Shown here: one piece after another, positions 25,392 through 33,024 of the stretch
How the letters are laid out: every line of letters starts with the position of its first letter
How positions within the stretch are numbered: the stretch's first letter is position 1
Assembly: GCF_003688915.1 (NCBI RefSeq)
Contig: NZ_REFU01000002.1
Location: 62,001-126,000 of the forward strand
Source of the DNA: Rhodococcus sp. SBT000017
GTDB taxonomy: Bacteria > Actinomycetota > Actinomycetes > Mycobacteriales > Mycobacteriaceae
Length of the DNA: 64,000 nt
Reading direction: 5' to 3'
Notes under the pieces: model-generated
Databases searched by the model: none
What the model was told of the DNA's origin: nothing
The model's input: the letters and a program-made list of their open reading frames with translations, nothing else
Program-made: the position numbers and the translations under genes

Positions 25392-26383
25392 GGGCGGCCG
25401 TGATCGACGCGCCGCATTCGGTATCGATCGTCGAGCTCGACGACCCGGTCTGTGGCCCGGACGACGTCGTGGTCGCCGTCTCGTACGTCGGGTTGTGCGG
25501 CACGGATCTGGAACTGCTGCACGGTACGTCCTCGTACCTGACCGATGGGAAGACGTCCTTTCCGCATCACTTCGGACACGAGTGGGTAGGCGTGGTCGAC
25601 CGGACGGGCAGTGGCGTTCGCGACCTCGAGACAGGTGACGCAGTTACCGGCAGCACCATGCTGTTCTGCCAGTCCTGCACAGCCTGCGGATCGGGCAAGC
25701 GCAATCAATGTTCGGATCTCAAGGAAGTCGGCCTCTACGAACACGGCGGTGCTGCAGCACAATTCCTCGTCATGCCGCGGCGCGCCGTGGTCTCGCTGGG
25801 ACGCGTGACAGCAGAACCCGAACATGTCCTCATCGAACCGCTGGTGACCGTACTCGAGGCTGTCGACGCGGCGTCGGTGTCCCCGGGCGATCGGGTCCTC
25901 GTAGTCGGCGCGGGAACCATCGGAAGTCTCGCGGTGGCCATGCTGTCTCGCTATCCCGTCACCGTCGACATTCTCGAAACACGATGCATCGAGCACCTCG
26001 GCGCAAGCGCAGTGGCTCACAGCTTCACCGAGGCCGACGCCCTGACCGGTCCCTACGACATCGTCGTGGAAGCTTCGGGCGGCGTCGGCGCACTGAACAC
26101 GGCAATCGGGGTACTGCGTCCCGGTGGAAAGTGCATTCTGGTCGGCGTAGCCGCGCACTCGGAGGCCATCGACCCCGGAGCGGTTGCCCTGGCGGGTATT
26201 TCGATCATCGGGATTCGTCACGGTGTCGATCACTATCGCCGCGCGGCGGCGCTCTTTCCGCTGATTCGTCCCGCACTGGCCGCGCTCATCGACAGCGTGG
26301 TCCCGTTGTCCGACGCCAAAGCGGCATTCGATCGTCTCGAAAGCCACAGGACACGACCGAAAGTGGTGATCGCAGTTGAGTAG
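25388..26383 (+). CDS. zinc-dependent medium-chain alcohol dehydrogenase
   Basis: A 331-residue MDR dehydrogenase with both zinc sites. The catalytic site is C37 (LCGTD), H64-E65 (GHE) and the later Glu of LIEPLVTVLEAV. The structural site is C94, C97, C100 and C108. The Rossmann motif is VGAGTIGS. It resembles sorbitol/threonine-type dehydrogenases and the cyclitol dehydrogenases of C7N-aminocyclitol clusters. It probably oxidises or reduces a ring hydroxyl of the cyclitol with NAD(P). It overlaps the genes on both sides (4 and 8 bases). Confidence 0.85.
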   Translation: MRAAVIDAPHSVSIVELDDPVCGPDDVVVAVSYVGLCGTDLELLHGTSSYLTDGKTSFPHHFGHEWVGVVDRTGSGVRDLETGDAVTGSTMLFCQSCTACGSGKRNQCSDLKEVGLYEHGGAAAQFLVMPRRAVVSLGRVTAEPEHVLIEPLVTVLEAVDAASVSPGDRVLVVGAGTIGSLAVAMLSRYPVTVDILETRCIEHLGASAVAHSFTEADALTGPYDIVVEASGGVGALNTAIGVLRPGGKCILVGVAAHSEAIDPGAVALAGISIIGIRHGVDHYRRAAALFPLIRPALAALIDSVVPLSDAKAAFDRLESHRTRPKVVIAVE

Positions 26384-27194
26384 GCCTGGCTTCACCGTCG
26401 TCACCGGTGCCAGCAGCGGAATCGGACGCGCGATCGCCCTGGCACTCGCACGCGAAGGGCACAATCTGATCCTCGGGTATGGCAACGGCACCGACCGAAT
26501 CCGCCTACTGGTCAAAGACATTCGAGCCTCGTATCCCGTCGTTGCGACTGGGCTCCAGCTCGATCTGCGTGACGCGCGTGCCACGGTCGCCGCGGTCGAG
26601 GGCGCGGTAAGCGAGCTCGGTGAGATCCGGTGCCTCGTCAACAACGCCGGCGTCAACGACCGATCCTCGGCCGACACGCTCGATGTCCAACGGATCGAGG
26701 ATGTCCTGGCGATCAACACCGTCACTCCGCTGGCATTGGCATCGGCAGTCGGTCGCCGCATGATCACCGACGGCACCCCGGGCTCGATCGTCAACATCAC
26801 CTCCGTTCACGATTCGGTGCCCATCACCGGCGGCGCGATCTACTGCGCCAGCAAGGCAGCGTTGGCGGCGTCGGGCAGAGTGCTCGCACTCGAGTTCGCG
26901 CGGCACGGTGTCCGCGTCAATTCGGTGGCTCCCGGGGAAACAGCAACCGCGATGAACGGCGTTGCCGACGAATCCTCGTTCGCGAAAATCGCACGGCCGG
27001 CCATTCCGATGGGAAGGCCCGCCGGGGTGCACGAAGTTGCCGCGGCCGCAGTCTTTCTCGCCGGGCCCGAATCGAGTTATCTCACCGGTACCACCATCAC
27101 CGTCGACGGCGGCCTCGTGCTGACCGCCGCAGAAGAAAATGCACGGTACTCGGGCGAGCTGGTGCCCGCGGCCGGAAGAGAGGAGATCGCATGA
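26376..27194 (+). CDS. short-chain dehydrogenase/reductase
   Basis: A 272-residue classical SDR starting at TTG 26376, eight bases inside the previous gene. TGASSGIG (10-17), NNAG (89-92), S143 and the YCASK catalytic pair (Y156, K160) are all present, and the C-terminus has the usual PSSYLTGTTITVDGG near-terminal strand. This is a FabG-like enzyme for a keto/hydroxyl step, probably on the cyclitol ring. A tail of about 25 extra residues after the usual end is of unknown use. Confidence 0.85.
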   Translation: MSRPGFTVVTGASSGIGRAIALALAREGHNLILGYGNGTDRIRLLVKDIRASYPVVATGLQLDLRDARATVAAVEGAVSELGEIRCLVNNAGVNDRSSADTLDVQRIEDVLAINTVTPLALASAVGRRMITDGTPGSIVNITSVHDSVPITGGAIYCASKAALAASGRVLALEFARHGVRVNSVAPGETATAMNGVADESSFAKIARPAIPMGRPAGVHEVAAAAVFLAGPESSYLTGTTITVDGGLVLTAAEENARYSGELVPAAGREEIA

Positions 27195-28090
27195 GAGCCG
27201 TTGTCATCACCGCCAAGGGTGAACCCGAGGTACTGACTGTCGCCGAGGTCGACGAACGTGCTGCCGGGCCGGGCGACATCGTCGTGTCGGTTGCTGCAGC
27301 AGCCGTCAATCCGGTCGACCTCAAGACTCGTTCGGGATACCTGGACATCGAATTGACGTACCCCGCAATCCTCGGTTGGGACGTGTCGGGCACCGTCGTC
27401 GCCGTCGGAGAGTCGGTGACGCGATTTGCGCCGGGCGACAACGTGATCGGGATGGTTGCGCAGCCCGCACACCGATTCGGTACCTACGCCGAGCGCGTGG
27501 TCGCCGACGAATCCCTGTTCGCGCACGCGCCCACCGGCGTCGGCCTCGCGCACGCGGCCGCGATCCCGCTCGCATCTCTCACCGCGGTTCAACAGCTCGA
27601 CAAGATCACCCTTGCAGCAGAATCGACGGTCTTGGTGACCGGAGCGGCGGGCGCAGTGGGACGCATCGCGTCGGCGATTCTGCTCAGCCGCGGACACCGA
27701 GTGGACGCCCTCGCGCGAGAGTCCGATACCAGGGATCTACTCGCGCTCGGCGCACGGCGAGTGTTCGCCAAACCTGTCGACCTGCAGGCCGGTGAGTACG
27801 ACGCCGTCGTCGACACCGCAGGCGTTGTCGACACAATCGACTCGGTGCGCGACGGCGGTGCGTACGTCTCGATCGAGGACGGCGACCAGCCGCAACCGCA
27901 ACGGGGCATCACACCGGGGAAGAGCTATGTGAACGAGGACGGACCGGGACTCGAAGAGATTGCCGGACTCGTCTCGGCGGGCACGCTCACCGTGCCGGTT
28001 GCCCGCGAATTCGGATTCGACGAGGCCGCGCAGGCGCATGCGCTCCTTGCCGCAGGTGGAACACGAGGAAAGGTACTGCTGATCCCATGA
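27191..28090 (+). CDS. quinone-oxidoreductase-like MDR protein, zinc-free
   Basis: A 299-residue NADPH-dependent MDR of the quinone oxidoreductase/enoyl-reductase group. NPVDLKTRSGY, GWDVSGTVVAVGESV and VTGAAGAVGRIASAIL (nucleotide site) are typical, and there are no zinc-ligand Cys or His. Such enzymes reduce C=C bonds conjugated to a ketone. In a cyclitol pathway it could reduce an enone formed by dehydration of the ring. AGGAGA lies before the ATG, which overlaps the SDR stop by four bases. Confidence 0.83.
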   Translation: MRAVVITAKGEPEVLTVAEVDERAAGPGDIVVSVAAAAVNPVDLKTRSGYLDIELTYPAILGWDVSGTVVAVGESVTRFAPGDNVIGMVAQPAHRFGTYAERVVADESLFAHAPTGVGLAHAAAIPLASLTAVQQLDKITLAAESTVLVTGAAGAVGRIASAILLSRGHRVDALARESDTRDLLALGARRVFAKPVDLQAGEYDAVVDTAGVVDTIDSVRDGGAYVSIEDGDQPQPQRGITPGKSYVNEDGPGLEEIAGLVSAGTLTVPVAREFGFDEAAQAHALLAAGGTRGKVLLIP

Positions 28091-28884
28091 CCACGACCGA
28101 GAAGACCGAAACATCTCTCACCACAATCGGTATCACCGTGCCCGACGCCCACCAGGCAGCTGACTTCTTTGCATCTCTCCTCGGCGTGACCGCCACCGAA
28201 GGTGCCTCGGTGCCGGTCTCGGGCAGCACAACCGTCGAGTTCACGTCCTCGGCTCTCGCGGATCAGAGCCCGCCGCGAATAGTCGATGTGGGGACCAATC
28301 ACCTGTGCTTCACCGTCGGCGACATCGATGCTGCGGCGAGCTACCTCGATGAGCGGCAGGATGTGTCGTTGCTCGGCGACGTGATCACCGTCCCCGAGGG
28401 GCCGATTGCGGGCAACCGGTGGATCTACTTCCGATCGCCGTGGGGCACATTGTTCGAGCTGCAGCAGTGGCCGGAGACGCCGGGCTACTTCGGTAGCACC
28501 GACGCCCGGCTGCATCATCGACTCGAGGACATTCCGTCGGCGCTGCTCCCCACCTGCCGAGGGCTCGACCACGCCGGGTACAGCGTGGCAGATCTCGACG
28601 CCACCGTTGCCCGGCTGGTGGCATCGCACTCCGCAACCGAGGTGCTCCGTACCGAGATCGAAGCGGATCGCGGTTTCATGCGTGCGCAATTCGATCTCGA
28701 TGTGGAGGGTACGTCCCGGATGGCGATGGTGTCGGTCGGCGAGCTGAACGTCGAACTGTTCGAGCACAATATCGGCCGCAAGCACGGTGCCCGGCCGCTG
28801 ACGGCCAATGGTGGCAACTTCCTCACCCTGCCCACCGCCGATCGGAACACCGGTGCAGTTCGACTGTTTCCAGGTGCGCTGTGA
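28087..28884 (+). CDS. VOC family protein, candidate cyclitol epimerase
   Basis: A 265-residue vicinal-oxygen-chelate protein. Visible candidate metal ligands are H72 (NHLCFTV), E124 (TLFELQQW), H162 (LDHAGYSV) and E223 (NVELFEHN), while the first strand has Thr where His is common (LTTIGITV). VOC proteins in C7-cyclitol clusters such as CetB epimerise 2-epi-5-epi-valiolone at C2; that match of fold and setting makes an epimerase the best guess, but dioxygenases and glyoxalases share the fold. It is coupled to both neighbours by 4-base overlaps. Confidence 0.75.
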   Translation: MTTTEKTETSLTTIGITVPDAHQAADFFASLLGVTATEGASVPVSGSTTVEFTSSALADQSPPRIVDVGTNHLCFTVGDIDAAASYLDERQDVSLLGDVITVPEGPIAGNRWIYFRSPWGTLFELQQWPETPGYFGSTDARLHHRLEDIPSALLPTCRGLDHAGYSVADLDATVARLVASHSATEVLRTEIEADRGFMRAQFDLDVEGTSRMAMVSVGELNVELFEHNIGRKHGARPLTANGGNFLTLPTADRNTGAVRLFPGAL

Positions 28885-29768
28885 AGTACGGAATCAATCT
28901 CCCGAACTTCGGGCCGCAGATCGATCCGGACGGGCTGCTCGGGTGGGCACGCACGGCCGAATCCGCCGGATTCGACAATATTCTGCTCTCGGATCACGTG
29001 GTGCTGACCGACGACGCGCATCGCCGCTCTCCCGCGCCGTTCTACGAATGCTTGACGACATTGTCGTGGCTCGCGGGTCAGACCGATTCGATTCGCCTCG
29101 GTAGCGGAGTTCTGATCGGAAGCCACCGCCATCCGGCGTATCTCGCGCATGCCACCGCAACGATCGACCGGCTCAGCGCCGGACGACTCATCGTCGGAGT
29201 CGGTGTGGGTTGGACTGCGCAGGCGTTCGACGTTCTGGGCGTTCCGTTCCACCGCCGGGGCAGGTTGACCGACGCCGCGCTCGACACCCTGGCCGCCGCG
29301 TGGGCGTCGGAGACCTACGAATACCCCGGTGCCAGTGGCACATCCCGCCGTATCCACGGTGGGCCGATGCCGGTGCAGTCACCACATCCGCCGCTGTGGA
29401 TCGGTGGTAACGGTCCCGCTGCGATCGACCGGACCAATACCCGCGGCACCGGTTGGCATCCGCTGCACCCATCCCGACAACTGTGCATCGCAGGATCGCG
29501 CGCCCTGGACGAGGGCAAGGAGTTCGTCCCGAGAATCTACTTTCTCCCCACCGACACTCCGGTGCAGTCGCCCAATCGTCCGCTCGGCTACGGGACCGTC
29601 GAACAGATCCGCCACGACATCGAATTCCTCAGCGATTTGGGTGCCGGCACCGTGGTTCTCGATACCGATCCGGGCGACCAACGACTACGCCGATCCACCG
29701 CACACGATCTCGAACTCGTCCGCTATGCCGGTGACGCCTTGGGGATGCGAGCGGAGGCAACGGTATGA
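28881..29768 (+). CDS. luciferase-like flavin-dependent oxidoreductase
   Basis: A 295-residue LLM-class protein starting at GTG. KYGINLPNFGP, GFDNILLSDHVVL, RLGSGVLIGSHRHPA and RLSAGRLIVGVGVGW are the usual barrel strands of this family, which uses FMNH2 or coenzyme F420. It is a bit short but complete. It may hydroxylate or oxidise the cyclitol or its acyl group. Whether F420 or FMN is used cannot be told by eye. Confidence 0.83.
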   Translation: MKYGINLPNFGPQIDPDGLLGWARTAESAGFDNILLSDHVVLTDDAHRRSPAPFYECLTTLSWLAGQTDSIRLGSGVLIGSHRHPAYLAHATATIDRLSAGRLIVGVGVGWTAQAFDVLGVPFHRRGRLTDAALDTLAAAWASETYEYPGASGTSRRIHGGPMPVQSPHPPLWIGGNGPAAIDRTNTRGTGWHPLHPSRQLCIAGSRALDEGKEFVPRIYFLPTDTPVQSPNRPLGYGTVEQIRHDIEFLSDLGAGTVVLDTDPGDQRLRRSTAHDLELVRYAGDALGMRAEATV

Positions 29769-30433
29769 GTCTGCAGCCCGATTCGATTCGTCGGTCCATC
29801 ACCGCAGCCGCATTCCTGTTCGACATGGATGGGACGCTGGTCGATTCGCACGCATCGATCGAGGCGGTGTGGTTCGAGTTCGCCGAGCGCCACGGAGTCG
29901 ACAAGGCCGTAATGGCCAAGGCGCTGCCGGGCCGACTGGCCGCCGACATCATTCTGCGTGTACTCGGACCCACCGCCGACCTACGCGCCGCACTCCGATG
30001 GATTCGAGAACGCGAACACCAGAGCCTGGTACCGGTTCGGCCCATCGCCGGCGCAGAGGAGTTTCTCGCCTCGGTGCCTGCGGACCGATGGGCGGTGGTG
30101 ACGTCGGCGTCGCGTTCGATGATGGTGCGACGCCTCACCGCGGCCGGGCTCCCGACGCCGCGAGTCGCCGTGTGCGCCGAGGACGTCGCCGTCGGCAAGC
30201 CCGACCCCGAGGGATTTCTTCTTGCCGCAGAGCAATTGGGGGTCTCGATCGCGTCGTGCATCGTCTTCGAGGACGCCGACGCCGGGATTGCCGCAGCTCA
30301 TGCCGCCGGCGCGCGGTGCATTGCCATCGGCAACGAGTCCGGTCCGCAGGTTGCCCGTGTGAACGACTTCGAGGGGTTGCGGGTCGGGATGCGAGACCGT
30401 GTACTGACGATCGACGTGGATTCGGAGCGATGA
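29765..30433 (+). CDS. HAD-superfamily phosphatase
   Basis: A 222-residue HAD hydrolase of the beta-phosphoglucomutase/GPH type. Motif I is FDMDGTLVDS with both catalytic Asp residues, motif II is VVTSAS, motif III is KPDPEGF, and motif IV is VFEDADAGIAAA; the cap lies between motifs I and II. It likely removes phosphate from a cyclitol phosphate or sugar phosphate, working opposite to the ROK kinase gene that follows. Overlaps by four bases on both sides. Confidence 0.85.
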   Translation: MSLQPDSIRRSITAAAFLFDMDGTLVDSHASIEAVWFEFAERHGVDKAVMAKALPGRLAADIILRVLGPTADLRAALRWIREREHQSLVPVRPIAGAEEFLASVPADRWAVVTSASRSMMVRRLTAAGLPTPRVAVCAEDVAVGKPDPEGFLLAAEQLGVSIASCIVFEDADAGIAAAHAAGARCIAIGNESGPQVARVNDFEGLRVGMRDRVLTIDVDSER

Positions 30434-31389
30434 GCACAACCGTCTCGGTCGATCTCGGCGGGACGTGGCTGCGCATTCGACGCGGTGACGGTATCGAGCG
30501 GTTGCCGTCGCCCAGTGCAATCAGACAGCCCGGCACGTCGGCCGATGACCTCCTTCGACAATTGGTGGACACGCTCGATCTTCATGTGCCACAGGGTGCT
30601 GCGGCCAACATTTCCTGTGGCGCTGCACTCGACGAGCAGAACGGTGTTGCCCTCGGTTCGGGGCCTCTGTGGGGTGGAGCGCCGACCGGCGAAATTCCAC
30701 TGTTGCACATCCTGTCGTCCCGTCGCCCCGACGTGCGATGGAGGCTCGTCAACGACGTGACGGCCGGGTTGGCGTCGTTCGCGCTCGGGTTCGCTCGACC
30801 CACCGATCGTCACGTCGCCTACCTCACGATCAGCAGCGGCATCGCCTCTCGCACTGCGCTTCTCACCGAGCGAACTATTCCGGTCGACCACCGAGGCCTA
30901 CAGGGTGAGGTCGGTCATCTCCGAGCATCGACTTCGGCCCCCGAGGCAGTGCGGACCTTGCCCTGCGCATGCGGAGGAATCGGGCACGTCTCGTCCATCT
31001 CGTCCGGACCCGCAGTTCAGGCAGTGGCAGATGTTCTCGATATTCGCTACGACGTCGATACCTTTGCCTCTTCGCTGGCGGCCGGAGATCGCGATTCGTC
31101 CAGGCTGCTGCGGACAGTGGTAGAACCGATCGCCGAACTGATCAGGACCATGATTACCCTCGACCCGCGCTTGGACCGCATCGGAATAGGCGGCGGTGTA
31201 GCCGAGGGACTGTGGGAATTCTACGAACGCGAGCTCACCGGGCAGCTCGCGGAGACGCGCTCGTATGCCGACTCCCTCACTCCGGAGCGCGTCGCCGACA
31301 TCATCCATCTCTGCCGCCCCGGCGACATCGACACCCTGGCCGGAGCCGACGCCATCGCCGACGGCTTTCTCCGCGTCACCAAGCTGTGA
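30430..31389 (+). CDS. ROK family kinase, probable C7-cyclitol kinase
   Basis: A 319-residue sugar-kinase-fold protein starting at the ATG at 30430 (ATGA overlap). SVDLGGTWLRI is the ATP phosphate loop, LVNDVTAGL holds the catalytic Asp, and GEVGHLR with CACGGIGH is the ROK zinc region. In ROK kinases that motif ends in Cys; here the place is His and the following Glu is Ser, so the zinc site is altered. ROK kinases such as ValC and AcbM phosphorylate the C7 hydroxyl of valiolone-type cyclitols, and that is the inferred role. Confidence 0.78.
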   Translation: MSTTVSVDLGGTWLRIRRGDGIERLPSPSAIRQPGTSADDLLRQLVDTLDLHVPQGAAANISCGAALDEQNGVALGSGPLWGGAPTGEIPLLHILSSRRPDVRWRLVNDVTAGLASFALGFARPTDRHVAYLTISSGIASRTALLTERTIPVDHRGLQGEVGHLRASTSAPEAVRTLPCACGGIGHVSSISSGPAVQAVADVLDIRYDVDTFASSLAAGDRDSSRLLRTVVEPIAELIRTMITLDPRLDRIGIGGGVAEGLWEFYERELTGQLAETRSYADSLTPERVADIIHLCRPGDIDTLAGADAIADGFLRVTKL

Positions 31390-31399
31390 AAGAGGAGCT

Positions 31400-32503
31400 A
31401 TGACAACACACTCGACGCATCGTGCCATCGTTCGGCACGGCAGTCACTCGGCCGTCGAAGAGCGCCCGACGCCGTCACCGGGACCCGGCGAACTGCTGAT
31501 TGCTCCGGAATCGGTCTCGCTGTGCGGCACGGACATTCAGATCGTGCGCGGCGATCGCGACGATCCGTCCCCGATCGTCGGTCACGAGGGAGCGGCTCGT
31601 GTCGTGGAAGTAGGTGCCGGGGTAACGGAATTCGCCGTCGGTGATCGTGTTGTCGTCAATCCGACGCACCCGCACGACTCGTCGTTCCTGCTCGGCCACA
31701 ACGTGGAGGGGTTGTTCCAGCAGCGGGTCATCATCGGTGCGTCCGCCGTCAGCGGCGGATTGGTGTCGCTGCTTCCGCCCGGTTTGTCCAGTGCCCGGGC
31801 GACTCTCGTCGAACCGTACGCGGTCGTCCGCTACGCACTCTCGTGCCTTGCGAGGGAGACACCGCAGACGCTCCTGATCTTCGGTGACGGAATGATCGGT
31901 AATCTCGCCGCCACTCTCGCGCCGTCCGTCCTGTTCCCCACTGTGGACGTCGCGATGGTGCATCGCACCGAACTGGGTGCGAAGTGGACCGCGAACTATC
32001 TGCCATCGGTGAAGAACTTCTCCATCGACGACGACTGGGAGCGGGACCTGACCGGATCGGTCGCGGTTCTGGTGGCCACGCACCGCGCCGGGACGGTGGC
32101 GTCCATCGATGCGGCGCTGCGTCGGCTCGGAGATCGAGTCGTCGCGGTACATCCCATCGGCGGGGTGCCGGCAAAGGCGACCTCAGATCTGCTCCCCGGT
32201 GTGGACATCGCCGGTGTCCGACAGGCCAACACCGGCGGCCCGACGCCGCCCGCAGTCACGACATTCACCCGCGGCGCTCAGCGCGTGGCACTGACGGGCA
32301 ATCGGGGCGTGACCAACAGTCAACTCACCGCAGCAGCAACGGCATTGGCCAAAGCCGAAAACTCGATCGACAGACTCCTCACACATCGACGCGGAATCGA
32401 CGAGGGAACCGCGCTGATGAACACCATCTGCGAGCAACGAACGCGAGTCATCGACGGGGAACTCGTGGTCCGATTGGTCGTGGACCTCAACAGCCACGAC
32501 TGA
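31400..32503 (+). CDS. MDR dehydrogenase without the structural zinc lobe
   Basis: A 367-residue MDR protein, last gene of the operon, with AGAGGAG before its ATG and a 10-base gap after the kinase. It keeps the catalytic zinc residues C42 (LCGTD) and H62-E63 (GHE) and the later Glu (VEPYAVVRYAL), but the four-Cys structural lobe is missing and replaced by a short NPTHPHDSSFLLGHN loop. The nucleotide site is FGDGMIGNLA. It is probably a cyclitol dehydrogenase acting at a different position from the enzyme at 25388-26383. Confidence 0.8.
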   Translation: MTTHSTHRAIVRHGSHSAVEERPTPSPGPGELLIAPESVSLCGTDIQIVRGDRDDPSPIVGHEGAARVVEVGAGVTEFAVGDRVVVNPTHPHDSSFLLGHNVEGLFQQRVIIGASAVSGGLVSLLPPGLSSARATLVEPYAVVRYALSCLARETPQTLLIFGDGMIGNLAATLAPSVLFPTVDVAMVHRTELGAKWTANYLPSVKNFSIDDDWERDLTGSVAVLVATHRAGTVASIDAALRRLGDRVVAVHPIGGVPAKATSDLLPGVDIAGVRQANTGGPTPPAVTTFTRGAQRVALTGNRGVTNSQLTAAATALAKAENSIDRLLTHRRGIDEGTALMNTICEQRTRVIDGELVVRLVVDLNSHD

Positions 32504-32671
32504 CCGCTGCTCGCTCCGGACTGTTCGTCGAGCTCTACGCCGCAACGCACAGCCGGTGTGTGCTGGCCGGATGCCGTAGCGCGTCCCTCGCTCACCCGAT
32601 CACCCGATGCTTACGCGTGAGAACGCATGCATAACTGCGGGAAGCGTGGCTGCATGCTCATTCGACTCTTT

Positions 32672-32739
32672 TATGCCTATGTTGACAGGCATAGGGGCTG
32701 TTCACCCGATAGTTCACGATGTATGCTCCGATATGCATG
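32672..32739. promoter_or_regulatory. two HipB-type operators upstream of hipBA
   Basis: Two boxes share the same build: TATGCCT-N8-AGGCATA (32672-32693, perfect 7-base arms) and TATGC-N8-GCATG (32722-32739), 50 bases apart. The 8-base spacer and TAT/ATA ends match the layout of the known HipB operator of E. coli (TATCC-N8-GGATA). The second box overlaps TATGCT (32722-32727), a possible -10 element, so HipB binding would repress the operon. Confidence 0.75.
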
Positions 32740-32763
32740 CCTGCGCAAGCACAAGGAGCGATC

Positions 32764-33024
32764 ATGGCCGAACCACGACGACGAGCTCGGAAGCACTCCG
32801 GCGAACTGGCCGGAGCCTTCGTCGCGCGTCGGCATCAGTTGCGCATGACTCAAGCCGAGTTGGCGCTGCTCGCCGGCGTGGGCCGCTCGACAGTCCAGGC
32901 GCTCGAGGGCGGAAGAGACACGGTGCAGCTCGACGGCGCGGTTGCTGTCGCGGAAGCGTTGGGCTGTGAGATCACATTGCTCACGCGCGCCGGATCGCCT
33001 GTGCCGCCGCTGGATCCGACATGA
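32764..33024 (+). CDS. hipB: HipB-like XRE antitoxin
   Basis: An 86-residue protein built around one XRE helix-turn-helix: HQLRMTQAELALLAGVGRST, then VQALEGGRDTVQLDGAVAVAEAL. The ATG at 32764 has AAGGAGCG in front; a longer frame from 32719 would run through the operator. It overlaps the hipA start by four bases (ATGA). It should bind the two TATGC boxes upstream and neutralise HipA by complex formation. Confidence 0.88.
   Translation: MAEPRRRARKHSGELAGAFVARRHQLRMTQAELALLAGVGRSTVQALEGGRDTVQLDGAVAVAEALGCEITLLTRAGSPVPPLDPT

Noticed and set aside
24926..26800. Minus-strand open frame of 624 codons opposite MFS and dehydrogenase genes
   Set aside because: It spans three genes with intact family motifs and would break the operon logic; low-complexity Arg/Thr product.
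29329..30429. Long upstream extension of the ROK kinase frame
   Set aside because: The extension overlaps the flavin oxidoreductase and phosphatase genes in another frame; the ATGA start at 30430 fits the operon pattern.
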